A DNA stretch of 64,000 nt from Cranoglanis bouderius (taxonomy: Eukaryota > Chordata > Actinopteri > Siluriformes > Cranoglanididae), in NCBI GenBank assembly GCA_023630585.1, contig CM042558.1:12531800-12595799 (forward strand). The letters are read 5' to 3'. The position numbers and the translations under genes were made by a program. Of this stretch, positions 44,761-56,843 are shown in pieces. Numbering within the stretch: position 1 is the first letter of the stretch; each line of letters opens with the position of its first letter. The notes below the pieces were generated by a model that saw nothing but the letters and a program-made list of their open reading frames with translations, did not search any database and was not told where the DNA came from.

Positions 44761-45926
44761 GAAAATGGAGAAAATTACATTTAGAGAAGCTATTCCAACT
44801 GTGGTGCAGGAGCATCACAGGCGTTTTGACAACTGATATATGATTACAAACTGGCCATTTCACTGTCACTTGATCAAAGTGTGACTTTCACTAGCAACTA
44901 GCAAGGTTTTATTCATCTTCAGGTAGACCGCCACATTTGGCTCCATAACCAACTTGATCTTTTCAGGAGGATAGCAAGGGCAAGATTAAAAAGTAAATGA
45001 AGCTTCCAGATCCTTTTGGTAAAATAAATTTATGTAAACGTCAATTTTCACCAAAACCTGTTTTGTTGTTGTTGTTGTTTTGGCTATTTGTCAGAATTCA
45101 GCCACAGTGACATCCAGTGGGGTTTCCCAGCCTACCACACACACTGTAAAGGCAGTATTGTCAAGGTTACAAGGGCACAATTTGCCAAAGCTCTGAAGTG
45201 GCCTCTCACCATCTGTCCCTTTACTAGGTTTCGCCCAGGGCCTCAAGAGTATATACATGAAGAAGGGAAAGGTTGATGTGGTGATGGGTTGGCTGACCCC
45301 AAACACCATCTGGGAATTGCCATGATTTTACCAGAATTTTATTTGGATATACAGCACTGTTATTCTGCTCCATCATGCTCAGGCTGCTGAGGACCTGAAA
45401 CATTGATCGATCCATCATCTTTACTGTTCATGGTTCTCAAGAAGTCTTGAGTATGTCCGGAAGACTTAGTGACTCACTCCTAAGTTTCTTAGTCCATTCA
45501 CATTTTAAGTATTTTTTTGTTTAGCTTTAATAGTTGTTTGTAAATACCTGTTACAGTGGAAATTTGGTAGACACACTGAGGGCTTTCCTGGATTTGCATA
45601 GGAGAAAGGATTGGTTTGGAGGAGGGATTCTGAGTGAATGAAGCGGATGTTTTTGATCTCATGTTGAAAGTTAAAATCTATCATTGGTGGCTGGAAAAGT
45701 AAACTCTACATCCCCATGGATAAACCCCAGGCTAGTGTTCACACAACTCTGAAGCAGCATGGAGGATTGAGGGGGTCAGGACATGGAATTAGCAATGCAT
45801 TCTTAGTGCTTAGACTTTGTGAAATTTTAATCCTGTTTATCCTGTCTAACTATATATAGTTTCTTTTTGCTCTGTTTAGCAAGAAGTCTGGCAAGAAGTT
45901 ATGTTTATGAGCATTACAGAGTATTG
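44761..45926. other. Sequence with broken frames, no gene
   Basis: 45088-45276 keeps a 62-residue frame (FRPGPQEYIHEEGKG) that may belong to the same decayed element as 44211-44760. (GTT)n at 45062-45079. Nothing definite. Confidence 0.3.
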
Positions 45927-46145
45927 ATTAAGTAACGAATAAAATATGATGGGACATGCTGTTATAGCAAATCAAGCCACATCCTAAAGCCCAAAGAGCT
46001 TTTACCTTATACAACAGCAATTTGCTAACGATTAATTTTTTTTTTTAATTTTATGAATGAGTGACACATCATGCTTTTTAATAATTTAATGTCCATGAGA
46101 CATTCTGTTATCATTTATATTGTAGCAGCTATAGTTGTATTGAGC
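45927..46145 (-). mobile_element. Family A MITE fragment
   Basis: GAATAAAATATGATGGGACA and CATGCTGTTATAG (45939-45966) followed by TTATACAACAGCAATTTGC and TGTTATCATTTATATTGTAG, in the same order as the copies at 553, 2860 and 7740. Cut off near 46145. Confidence 0.55.
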
Positions 46146-46233
46146 TGAATTGTGTTACGAATTAGTGAAAACAGGTGCGAGTAATCTGTGAGCATGACTA
46201 GGTTATGTGATGTGGTAGGGCAGATGGGTAATG

Positions 46234-46880
46234 TACAACCCCAATTCCAAAAAAGTTGGGACACTGTGTAAAATGTCAATAAAAACAGAATGCAATGATT
46301 TGCAAATCTCATAAATCCATATGTTTTTCACAATAGAACATAGAAAACATATAAATGTTTAAACTGAGTAAATGTGCCATTTTAAAGAAAAAATAAAGTA
46401 ATTTTGAATTTGATGGCCGCAACACGTCTCAAAAAAGTTGGAACGGGGGCAACAAAAGGCTGGAAATGTAATTGTTACTAAAACGAAACAGCTAGAGGAA
46501 CATTTTGCAACTAATTAGGTTAATTGGAAACAGGTCAGTAACATGATTGGGTATAAAAAGAGTATTTTAGAGAGGCATAGTGTCTCAGAAGTAAAGATGG
46601 GATGGAATCTGGATGGAAGCAATTAACCTCCAGCTGTTTCTTTTTAGTAACACTAACTTTTCCAGCCTTTTGTTGCCCCCGTCCCAACTTTTTTGAGATG
46701 TGTTGCTGCCATCAAATTCAAAATTACCTTATTTTTTACTTAAAATGTTACATTTACTCAGTTTAAACATTCAATATGTTTTCTATGTTCTATTGTGAAT
46801 AACATATGGGTTTATGAGATTTGCAAATCATTGCATTCTGCTTTTATTTACGTCCCAACTTTTTTGGAATTGGAGTTGTA
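46234..46880. mobile_element. MITE with about 200-bp inverted repeats
   Basis: The ends TACAACCCCAATTCCAAAAA (46234) and TTTTTTGGAATTGGAGTTGTA (to 46880) are inverted repeats with TA tips. Pairing continues through GAATGCAATGATTTGCAAAT (46289) and ATTTGCAAATCATTGCATTC (46819-46838), TGTTTTTCACAATAGAACAT and its partner, and CAACAAAAGGCTGGAAA against TTTCCAGCCTTTTGTTG. Only about 150 bp is unpaired in the middle. Length 647 bp. TA tips favour a Tc1/mariner-type origin. No transposase. Confidence 0.85.
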
Positions 46881-49800
46881 GTTCTTGTCAGCCATTTTGT
46901 GGTCAAAACCAGCAATGATGTGACAAGAGAATTCAACATTATTGTGGCATAATACATTTTTATCACAAGCCAATTATGAGGCCTTTTTTTAAGGCTGATT
47001 TTTCCCCCCTATTTTCACACATATTTCATTTAAATTTACTCGAATGCATTAGAATTCCTGCATGTATTACATTTTATTAGCTAATACAAACTCAGGATGC
47101 ATGGGCATTAACCTGATATGCATACTTTTATCTGATTATCAGCCTCACAACAAGGCAACCTTCTTTTCAAAACGTCCTGAGTGTCTCTTCTCTCTCTGTC
47201 GGTCTTTCACCATCTCTCTATTACTGCTGAGTGACGGCTTCACAAGCAGCCCGCAGAATGACTTTTCACTTGCACAATGGCCAGGATTGCTGTTTAATTT
47301 TCAGTTGAAGGGCATTAAGATAATACATTCATTTAGTAAATCTCACCCACAAAGGCTTGGCCATCTTTGCTCGCCTGGCTTACAAGAGGAAGTGCTTTTG
47401 TCTTACGTTTGGCAATATTCATTTCATTACCTTAATTATAAATTTATCTTTTAATTAGCATTTTTAAACATTCCTTCCTGTAGGAAGTTATTGGTATTTC
47501 GTTTCCCCGTGTTTATTCTTCACTCCCATTTACCAAACGCTTACTGGAAAATAATGGGACAGGTCAGGGTCTCTTAGACTGTCTAATTATGAACAATTAT
47601 TGAATTGGGATATGAGAGCGAAGGTTGGCTCGTGTTGGACGACTGCACTTTCAGGCCAGAGCAAAGCGCCAGGGTCTAATTCCCTCTCCAGACTGTTTGC
47701 TTGTGTGTCTACCAAGCTAGGGTCGATGAGCCAGAGCATCCTGCCAACACGGGCCAATGGACAATAGACTGCTTAACTTTTTTTTTTCTTCATCGCTGTT
47801 TTTTCTGCCTCATGTTGCATGTCTCACTCCAAAAAAATATACAGGAACCAAACCACTAAGACATAAAAAAAACAAACAAAACGTGCACACAACACAATTC
47901 CTCACATTTTTTCCTTGACTAATGGCCTTCTCTGTAGCGCTGATGCTCCTCCCCGTGGAATGCTTTCATAGTCGTCGGCTTTCAGAGCATTGTGCTGGTG
48001 CAGTACTTTAAGCACATCAATCTCACTGGTTTGAATAGGTGGTGGATCAGTAGAGGATCAAAAAGGGTGAATAAACACATCATCATTTAGAGAGAGTGAT
48101 GGGGGAAAAAAATTGCAAAATGGAACGGTTGCGTCCATTCTCTTTTTGAAAAAACAATCACTAATTTGAAACGAACTTCTCCATAGCTGAACACTGGAAT
48201 CCAATACGATACCAGAGCAACAAAAAAGGGAGTTAGAAAAAGAGAGAGAGAAAAAGAAAAAAAAACAGAAACTAACAAACTGTGACATACAAACTCTGAT
48301 GAAGACTAGTGCATTTTTTAAATACTGCAATTTGACTTTGAACAAAGTGACTTTTGAAGTGAAGGGAGCTGTTTCCCCCTTTTTTTTCCCCATTTCCCCC
48401 CGTATATTTTAATGCTCCCCGCTCTATCATGCAAATCCCCATTCAAATTATTAGAGTATTAGAGCCCACAGCTCTAATGTCACAGAGACAAAATGAGATG
48501 GGGGACTTAAGCACCTAACGAACAATGAAATTTCAAAGCCCTGGGACAGGACAATTAAGCAGCAGGCTTAGCCAATGATGAAAATTTATTGCTATCTAAT
48601 ACATATTTCTATTTTCTGAACACTAACCAATTTGAATGTGATTAAGGGGGGAGGGTGGGGGTCTGTTCATTAAAATATAGCAGCGACAGAGGTCTATATT
48701 GGAGGGTCTTTTGATGTTAAATTACAAATATGCACCCGAAATCTTATTTATTGTCTTTTTGGCCGCGTATTGTTTCTTTGGCCGCCTCTTAAATGGCTTT
48801 TTTAACCCTGCTTACACTCATTCAATCCTGCAACATTAATGAGAAAGTGTGAGGGCGAGAACCGTTCTTATGAGTTCTTATCCTCGTTTTTAATTCTTCC
48901 TCCTCATCCTTTCATCTAAATGAAATTGCCCCCCTATTGTTTCCTTTTTGCCATTTTATGCTATTATCATAACACCAAGTTCTCATGCCTGGTGTCCTCA
49001 GAAGGGCAAATGCACCAGGGGTGTCTGGGTAAGGCCTTTTGTGTGCACATTAAAGCCAGGAATTACCTGCGATCTGTAGACAAGAGAAAGACTCCTGCGG
49101 CTTCGCTTCGTCTCTTCGGTTCCTCCTGATGGTAATGGTTCTGCCTCTGCATTATGGTTTTGATAGAATTGTGATCGTTTCTTGAGGAGAGAATAAAGAC
49201 TGAAAATGGTATTCACTCCACATTATGTTGAAATGTTCAAGAACATATTTGAACATATTTGATATTCGAAAATTCCTTGACCAATACACGGTGAAGATTT
49301 AGTTTCAAACTGGAAGGGTGAATGCACCTTCCAAAAGTTAACAGTCTAAAAGTTATTTCAGTGTCGTGCTGGTCAGGTGAAGTCAGCACGGATATTGATG
49401 CTGACCATGCATATATTCCAAAGCCAAATAAAACTGATATGGAAAGAAAGAATTCAGAGAATGAAGGAACAATGAGGGTTTTGTTATTTACTTGCCTGTT
49501 AAAATAGACGCCTTCATTTTTGTCGAAAGGGTAAAGAGCGACCCGTGCATACATCTCTCTCTTTCAACATGGAGAGTAGGCGCCAATTAATTCCCTTTAA
49601 TAAATGCAGTCTCAGGCACAGTTTAACAGGGATAAAGGACATTTTCATTAACTTTCTTTATATTTAATGTTCAATTAGTCCTGGGTATAACTGGACACTA
49701 ATAAGATGGAAATATGGGCACGGAATTAATGTTCCTGCAGAAATAGACCCTTCTATTGGTATTCACCAGGAGCAGTCGCTGGACCACACCAAACCCTGAT

Positions 49801-49989
49801 CATCTCTGTTTATTAAAATGCATAAATATGTTTACTGAAGCATACGCATGGATATATGCATGCAGACACAAACATTGGATGAGGTATAAACAAGATGTAC
49901 TTTAGCTGATTGTAGATATGAACTTTAATTAATACTTACTATTAAAAGAAACTATTAAAGGGACTGCCGATGCAATGTTTTAACCACAG
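46881..49989. other. Long repeat-poor block, candidate regulatory DNA
   Basis: 3.1 kb without a recognised transposon. 47040-47780 and 47900-48950 look single-copy. They include an octamer-like ATGCAAAT (48429-48436), AAATTATTAGAG, GGACAATTAAGCAGCAGG (48549) and several TAATTA/ATTAAT words. The 130-residue frame at 47062-47454 has no domain and is not supported as a gene. This is the best place in the window to look for conserved enhancers. Confidence 0.4.
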
Positions 49990-50321
49990 TTCTGTTGAAG
50001 GTGTTGATTCATTTTCTATAGTATTATCATTTCTATAGTAACAATGTACACAGGGACTCCACAAAACGGATTTTCAAAGTGTATAATTGTAGATATGGTG
50101 ACGTTTTCTGTGAGGAGATGTTTAGCATTTTTGGAAGGAGTCTACAGTGTCAAAGGTATAGCCCTAACTTCAAGATACACTATGGGGACTTTATCCAGTT
50201 ACATTGTCCAGTTTCTTGTCCTTTTAACTTTAAGAGAGAGAGAAAAGGAGGCTGGTGAGGGAATGACTATTTATAACAGACTGTTTATAACTGGAACTTA
50301 CTTATTTAACATAAGCACCAC

Positions 50322-50369
<48 letters not shown>

Positions 50370-50465
50370 GGATAAAAAGTACAACTTATCATTCTTTAAT
50401 TAATAATCATTTGTAATTGTGGCAAATTGCTGCAGTACAAGAGGAATAAAACATGTTTAATTTTT
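49990..50465 (+). mobile_element. Family A MITE copy
   Basis: GGTGTTGATTCATTTTCTAT and TATCATTTCTATAGTAACAA (50000-50045) match 53395-53415, and TTTCTGTGAGGAGATGTTTA (50107) matches 53852-53871. AGAGGAATAAAACATG (50440) matches the right palindrome arm. A (TA)n array grew at 50327-50365. Plus orientation. Confidence 0.6.
50327..50365. repeat. (TA)n microsatellite
   Basis: About 19 TA units inside a family A MITE. Confidence 0.96.
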
Positions 50466-52059
50466 CTAAAACAGCACAATCTGGTGTATTTTTCCCCCAC
50501 TTGTTTTACTCTCCAATTCTGAGAGTAAAGGTTTCTAAATGTAATTGCTTGTTATGTTGTATACAGTCATATGGAGTTATTGGATTACTGCATCCTTCTT
50601 CCAAAGCAGTACCGAATATTTTCTGTGATTTTTTTGTCACTGAACTGAATGGGATTACAGCACCAAATTTGGAATGAATGAAAACTGAATGTGAATCAGA
50701 AACAAGATGCATTAATGTTAAATTGTTAAACTGTGGTCTATTGTATTAAAATTACAGCAATTACTAGCCAAAATAAGAATACTAATTTTTTGGGAGATAA
50801 GCAATTTTTTTTTTCAATCTTTCATTTTTGAATATTTCTCTAGTAACAGTAACATGTCCACCCTCTTTCACTCATTCTCTGACTCTCCCTCACACTCTGA
50901 GTGTGTTCAGGAGAGGTGGCAGGCATCCAGGCCTGCGGTCAGGGAGCACAAGACACGCTCTGTGCTCGCAGCAGCAAGAGCGGGGCATGCAAAGCCACAT
51001 CCTCTCGGATGTCAACTCAAGCACGCTGCCAGGGTTTTAAGAGAGATGGCAGCAAATGAGAGATGCTGGTCAGGAGCAAACGTTAGGGAAGCCACCAGAA
51101 AGAGTGAGGGGAGTGAGGGTGGAGAAAGTAGGATGGAAGAAGAGGACAGAAAGTTAAAAAAAAATTTAAAAATCCAACTGGTAAGAAACTTAGGGCCAAA
51201 GCCTCCCACATTCCTGTAGGAAAGTATTCTGGTTGAGGGAAAAGCAGCAGGGGCCTCTGAATCCTTCTCTGTCTTAGTGGAAGAGCGAGAGAGAGAGTGA
51301 GAGAGGGAATGAGACAGGGGAATCCCAGCACTGCCACTGAGATGACCTGTTCTCTGGGAATGGAAGGCAGAGCACTTGGACCAGACATCCTTAGACAGTG
51401 ACCTCATCAGCGTGCACCATAATACAGTATGATGCAGCACAGGCAGTATGTATTTCATCCAAATCTGAAAAAAAAAAACACACACACAATGTGTTAAACA
51501 GTAAACAGTAGCATGTCATGATGGCTTGTTGAAAATACATTTTCTAAATTAAAATATGTCAATCAAAGCAGCCTTATATGTATAGTATATGTGTAAGAGC
51601 TATAAAGTGGGCATCGGTCATCCTAAGCAAGTCATGACCTCTGAATCTGACCCCTAAGGCCACTGTAAATCCAAAGTGTTGTCACGCATCATCAAGCCAA
51701 CAAAGCTCAAGTGTTTCACACAACACAAACAGGCATTCAAGCAGACTCTGTTCCTGAGCATGGCCATACTGTGTACGTATATGACTATTTAAATAGACAT
51801 GCATGAGGGCAAAGGAAGTGGAGAATTTAAATTTCATATATTTGACATACACAGAACGTCACATTAAGTAAAACTCTGTGATTGAAATTTAAATACTGAT
51901 TTTATGTAAATCAAGTCCACGGTGAAGCAGTGAAAGGTAGACGATTTCAGAACGGTCCATGAAATGTTTTAATGTCTTTATGTTCCACTGAAATAGCTAG
52001 ATTTCTACAGTGATGGTAAACACTCAGTGCCCAGTGTAACCATTTAGGTAAGACTATGG
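50466..52059. other. Unique sequence with a GC-richer island
   Basis: 50880-51420 is GC-richer than the surrounding region and carries open frames on both strands (50854-51219 plus; 51012-51485 and 51083-51388 minus). None shows a domain. A GT dinucleotide after CAACTG at 51180 could be a splice donor, but this is not enough to call an exon. Confidence 0.35.
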
Positions 52060-52330
52060 TATGTACTGATACAGTACGTACTGATCCGTATATGAGTAGT
52101 ATGAATACAATCTGGACATACGTCATGTTGGCACTGTCATGTGATCTACAACTTCAATAGAGCCAACACGCTGCCTTCCGCCATTGTTGAGCATCCGGAT
52201 ATTTCTCACCTACTGTTTTATGAATACTGAGAATTCAGACATACTACTTCTTTGGTGTACTGCTTTTCACCTACTGTGTAGTTGGGTAGTAGGGGTATGT
52301 CCTATCTCTAGTCTTCGGTAGAACATAAAA
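52060..52330. mobile_element. Possible MITE with TACT-type ends
   Basis: It begins with TACTGATACAGTACGTACTG and AGTAGTATGAATACAATCTGG, and ends with ACTTCTTTGGTGTACTGC and TGGGTAGTAGGGGTATGTCC; these are loosely inverted. The centre contains CGTCATGTTGGCACTGTCAT and ACACGCTGCCTTCCGCC. I recognise the style from fish MITEs but cannot fix the superfamily. Confidence 0.45.
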
Positions 52331-52856
52331 CGTAGATGCACACATCTCATTATGGTTCAAATCTTCTGTTTTTACCTCACTCAACCCTACAGCTCACATT
52401 CACTTTACCTCATCATCATGGACCCAAGCATGAGAACAGTTGTGACTGGCTAAAAGTTTGACCACCCTGAAAGAATACATTTTTCCCTGGGAATCCCAGA
52501 CATGTCACCTTTCCCTTAAGTTATATAAAACCTTGAGACTTTATTTATTTATTTATTTATTTAATGTAAGCAAATCTTACCCCTAGTAAGTTCAAAACAA
52601 AGAAAAAGCATATGTGCAAAATGTACATATATTAAATACACCACAGGAAAAAAATATATTTAAGGTGACATGTATGATTAAAAAATATAAAATTAATTTT
52701 CAAATACTTATGTCACCATCCATGCTCCATAACCTCACCTTGGTCTACATGACTGATGTCGTTATTTAGTTCGAAACAAGTCTGCATCTTTAATATGATT
52801 GTTAGGGGGAACAGCTGCGTCTGATCAGATAGGGCAAGCCTATTAATTTGTCGCCT
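52331..52856. other. AT-rich unique sequence
   Basis: (TTTA)n at 52541-52563. No gene. Confidence 0.35.

Positions 52857-52898
<42 letters not shown>
52857..52898. repeat. Poly-T tract of about 42 bases
   Basis: Uninterrupted T run followed by CTCTTTC and a short (GT)n. Could be the reversed poly-A of a retroposed sequence, but no body is recognised beside it. Confidence 0.95.
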
Positions 52899-53419
52899 CT
52901 CTTTCTTCGTGTGTGTGTGTTAGCAATGCAGCCAGAACCCTGGGGGGTGAAGGGAAGTCTGATAAAGAACATCACTGTAAATAAGCAATTAATCTGCTTA
53001 TAATGAACAGACACAAATATGATACACTGAAACCAGGCATGCCACAATGAGCCATGAGCAATAGAAAAGTGATAAAAATTTGTTTGAACACGATTATTGT
53101 TGGTGATTCCTAAAGGAAAATGTGAAAATTGAAGTGGAAACTCGTTCTGATAGAGAAACTGACTAATATAATATTTTTGTGTTGTATCAGTATATTCATC
53201 CATTTACACTCCTCTAACTGATAAAGCAAGACATCTAGTTAAATGGTTATCATCCTGATAAATATAATTGCATTCATTTGATGGGAGCATTTTGAATTCT
53301 CAGTTCTGATTGGTCAGATGGTGTTTTTCTATAACTGCAGCTCTGGCAGTAGTTCAGCTGCAAGGTTTATATTAATGCACTCATTCTAAGGTGTTATCAT
53401 TTCTATAGTAACAACATGG

Positions 53420-53805
53420 ACACTAGGGCTGGACTTGAGTCCAGTCTTGAGACATCTTCTGTATTGACTCAGACAGGTCTTGGTCTTGGGAATTGGTCTC
53501 ACAAAATATGGTCTTGGTCTGTTGGTGTTTTCTTTTCTTTTCGAATGCACAAATTTTGACAGGAAGTAATTCCTTCTTCTAGAAAACATAGCCTAATCAG
53601 TGGTGCAATGCATGAATGAAGCCAAGTAGTTGAAGTAAAGGCCTCGAAAAGGATTTCATGCATTTCAGTCTCGGTCTCTTTCATTTGGACTCGATCTTGA
53701 CTTGGCCTTGGCTGCCTTAAAACTCGACTTGATTTTGACTAGTCCTGGTCTTAGAATTGTCTTGATACTTGGCAACAGTGGTCTTGACTACAGTCCCAGC
53801 AAAGG
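53420..53805. repeat. Degenerate GGTCTTGA-word block
   Basis: Repeated GTCTTGAGACATCTTCTG, GGTCTTGGTCTTGGG, GTCTCGGTCTC, CTCGATCTTGACTTGGCC and CTCGACTTGATTTTGACT. A short-period degenerate repeat inserted in the family A copy. Non-coding. The 67-residue minus frame here is not a gene. Confidence 0.6.
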
Positions 53806-54007
53806 TTTCACCTAAATGGATTAGAAATCCTGTGGAATTGTTGATATGATTTTCTGTAAGGAGATGTTTATTTGACATTTTTGTATGGAGTCTCCCATGT
53901 CAGTATCAGTCAGCGCTTTTGAACATGGGAAAGTCTTCCCAATGTTCCATAACATTAAAAGTAACCATAAACAGATCAAATGCATGAAGTGTCCTTCTTT
54001 AATAAAT

Positions 54008-55222
54008 GGGTCATTCCATCTCAAGTGGTCCAATACAGGTTGCTTGACCATTTTTAATTTTCCTTTTTTGTTGTTGTTGTTTTGAGTGATTACCTACAGT
54101 ATATGCATTGGCAAAACCAAAACCAACCGTTTTTATTTAATTTAATTTTATTTAATTTTATTTTATTTTATTTTACTTGGTTTAAATATGATGGAACGAC
54201 TGGGAATGAATTTCCTAGGTACCCCCTAAAAAATTAAGACTGAGACTCTAACCTTTCCCATTATTTTAATTTGACCCTAAAAGTAGAACTGTGAGCAATC
54301 TTTAGCATTACATTTGGACTTAAGTTCTAAGTCTAAGGAACAAGAATCTGCTAAATGTTTATATACAGTACTGTGCAAAAGTTTTAGGCACCCTATTTTT
54401 TTTAATATACAAACTTTGTTACAGATTTTTTATTTTATGACTTCTACATTATCAAGTCAGTACAAAAAACATTTTCGATTCCCCCAAAAAATAGTTTTCT
54501 AGCACAAAATTAAATGTTACAGAAAAATGTTTGTATATCATTAAAGAAAGCAGCATATTATGTAAGAGACACTTTTCAGACAAAAAACACAATGAAGGTT
54601 GTTGGGTTTTTCTGCAAAAATAAGAAGCAAGTGCGAAAGTCAAAGTCTCCAGAAGAGCTGTGACTGGTTCTGCAAGATGCTCAATAAAACTTACCAGCTC
54701 ATTTCCTTATAAAACTACACTAATTGTACCGGATACTGATATTTTTATTTAAATTTTTATTTTTTGTCACACCAAATATTGACTTTGTTTCATTTACTAC
54801 TGTTTACTGCTCTTTATGGTATTTTTTTTATGTAGAAACATTCAATTTCATTATTTTGAAGGCATCTTTGCTCTACAGCATGTCTTTGCATGTGCCTAAA
54901 ACATTTGTACAGTACTGTATGTCCATGTACATTGTAATGTGCTCTAGGGATCAGTTTTTGTTCCAAGGAGCTGGGCCCACACGGAGCTGAGGTATTGAGG
55001 TTTCCATAAACAGCTGTAGAACAAAAATTTGTTGTGTGCCATGACTCAAAGATGGCCGTCATGGTTAAACCAAGTAAAAAACAAATAAATAAATAAATAA
55101 AAAACTGTGGTTTTGCAATGCTAATACATGGAGGTAATCACTTGATTTTTTTTTTTTTTTAATTCAAAACGGTCAAGCAACCAACTTTACAATTATTGGA
55201 CCACTTGAGATGGACTGACCCA
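54008..55222. mobile_element. Inverted-repeat DNA element, interrupted
   Basis: The ends TGGGTCATTCCATCTCAAGT (54008) and ACTTGAGATGGACTGACCCA (to 55222) are inverted repeats, and pairing continues through GGTTGCTTGACCATTTTTAA against GGTCAAGCAACC. (ATTTT)n at 54133-54176 and (AAAT)n at 55083-55100 sit near matching positions. The middle is occupied by the MITE at 54364-54919. Superfamily not identified; no transposase. Confidence 0.7.
54364..54919. mobile_element. Tc1-derived MITE, second copy, inverted
   Basis: TACAGTACTGTGCAAAAGTT (54364) to TTTGTACAGTACTGTA (54919), 556 bp. It matches 24452-24991 in reverse orientation throughout, including TCTCCAGAAGAGCTGTGACT and GGTTCTGCAAGATGCTCAA. 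Sits inside the element at 54008-55222. Confidence 0.8.
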
Positions 55223-55415
55223 AATAAGAAATTGTTAGTGTTGGGCAATTTCTGTGGAATAAGAGAAATAAAACATTTCGAGATGTTATACTTTTACTGT
55301 AAAATAATGAACTTCAAAGTAGTAGCAGCACCACCCATTGTTGATTTTTTTTTTTCTGCAACAGCATGACCAGTGATGTTTTATTCCTTACTTAGTGCGG
55401 TAATTAAAAACAAAT

Positions 55416-56459
55416 AAATCAAGAACAAATATAACTCAGGAAAAAATCTAACCCACAATCCAATAATGACCAAAGTTAAGCTTGTCTCAGTAATGGGATA
55501 AGCAACAAAACCAGCACTGCTCATTCCAAAACTTTCATGGCTTAAGATTCATCATTCTATAAGCATGAGACTTAAAGATCCATGATTATGCGTCTAATTT
55601 GCCTGAAATGCCCACTCACGTGTGACACTGATATTATCGGTTTTACAATTAACTTGAAAAAAAAAACAAAAAACGATAACCTCAGAATCTTCCCACACTG
55701 AAGTAATCGGCTTCAAATTGGGCCCAGTGTGTGTCTCGGGCTGGGAATATACTGCAGGGATTTCTCTCTAATTAACATGCCTACAAAGCAATTTGGAGCA
55801 GAAGAAGATGTTTTTGTTCAGCTGCTTCCAGGCGGATTTTTCCCTCTCGCTTTCCACCACTTCCCTCTACAAGTAAGGAGGCCGACGGAGGCAAGTGGAA
55901 TGGATTCCTTGATTAAAAACTGCCCTTTGAAAAAATCTTCAGACTCACGCATCGAAGGAACACGAGAGCAGCCCGCAAACATGTCGTGAATTCGTATGTC
56001 CCAATCTAAAGCATTGCATCATTGTTAATTCAGTTCATTAGGCTCTTCCTAGATGGAGGATTTAATTTGTGGTTGTCTTTTAGCACAGTGGTGAGCTAAA
56101 TTGAATCTCCAGACATCACTCTACACATAACATGTCTGTGTTGTCAACTAGCCCTCGTTTCATTTTTCCCCCTCCCCTTCTTTTTTGCCCCACTCAATAA
56201 ATCAACACAGATTACAAACACAGTTAAAGGTAGGTAATTAAATAGGGGGCCTTCCATCTCTCTCTCAGTCTCTATTAGTGTTTCACTCCATCTCTCCTTC
56301 TCTCTTTCTCTCTCACTCAAACTCAAGGCAATGTAAACATAAAAGGGCCTAAACAAAGCATGGATATTTAATTCTTTTGTCAAAATTTGACTATGTATAG
56401 TCATCATAAAACATAAGAGGTGCCTCCCAAAGAATATGTTCTAAATTAGATCTGAAAAG
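55416..56459. other. Repeat-poor sequence, possible regulatory DNA
   Basis: 55690-56140 is single-copy looking and includes TCTCTAATTAACATGCC and a run of GC-balanced sequence. The 86-residue frame at 55729-55989 has no domain. CT-rich run at 56257-56312. Confidence 0.35.
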
Positions 56460-56803
56460 GTATTTAGACACTTCACATGTATGTTTCACACATTTTTCAC
56501 ATGTACTGGACTGTTTATATGTAATGCATGTTTTTATGTCACATGATTTTGACATGATTCATTTATTTTTTATTGATTAGTTTAATTTCAGATTATTTTT
56601 TGTACACACATTTTTTTCACATATAATTTTTTCACATGTAGTGCATGTGTTTCTACTTTTCCCGTGATTTATTTTTCACATACAATTTTTTTACATGTAG
56701 GGTGTGTGTTTGATTGACTTACTCATTTATTTTAACATGATTTTTTTTTTTTTTACACCTGATTTGTGTTTTCGCAAATTAATCCATTACACATAAGCTT
56801 TGT

Positions 56804-56843
<40 letters not shown>

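Larger units (their letters stand above)
53281..55415 (+). mobile_element. Family A MITE carrying nested insertions
   Basis: Left end: TTGAATTCTCAGTTCTGATT, TTCTATAACTGCAGCTCTGG and TATTAATGCACTCATTCTAA. Right end: AGAGAAATAAAACATTTCG (55259) paired with GATGTTTTATTCCTTAC (55375-55391). Between them lie two separate inserts: a GGTCTTG-rich block (53420-53805) and an inverted-repeat element (54008-55222) that itself contains a Tc1-derived MITE (54364-54919). Removing them restores continuity with the copy at 49990-50465, for example TTTTCTGTAAGGAGATGTTT (53851) against the same words at 50106. Confidence 0.65.

Noticed and set aside
47062..47454. 130-residue frame, the longest that is not repeat-derived apart from LINE sequence
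   Set aside because: No recognisable domain, no upstream promoter or splice evidence, and one frame of this length is expected by chance in 64 kb. The sequence is better explained as non-coding unique DNA.
51012..51485. 157-residue minus-strand frame with Ser-rich and Phe-rich parts
   Set aside because: It overlaps a plus-strand frame of similar quality, and low-complexity Ser/Leu and Phe runs account for its openness. No domain.
52857..52898. Poly-T as the tail of a minus-strand processed pseudogene
   Set aside because: No gene-like sequence or LINE/SINE body adjoins it and no target duplication is visible.
55729..55989. 86-residue frame in a repeat-poor block
   Set aside because: No family motif, and the surrounding homeodomain-type words make a regulatory role more likely than coding.
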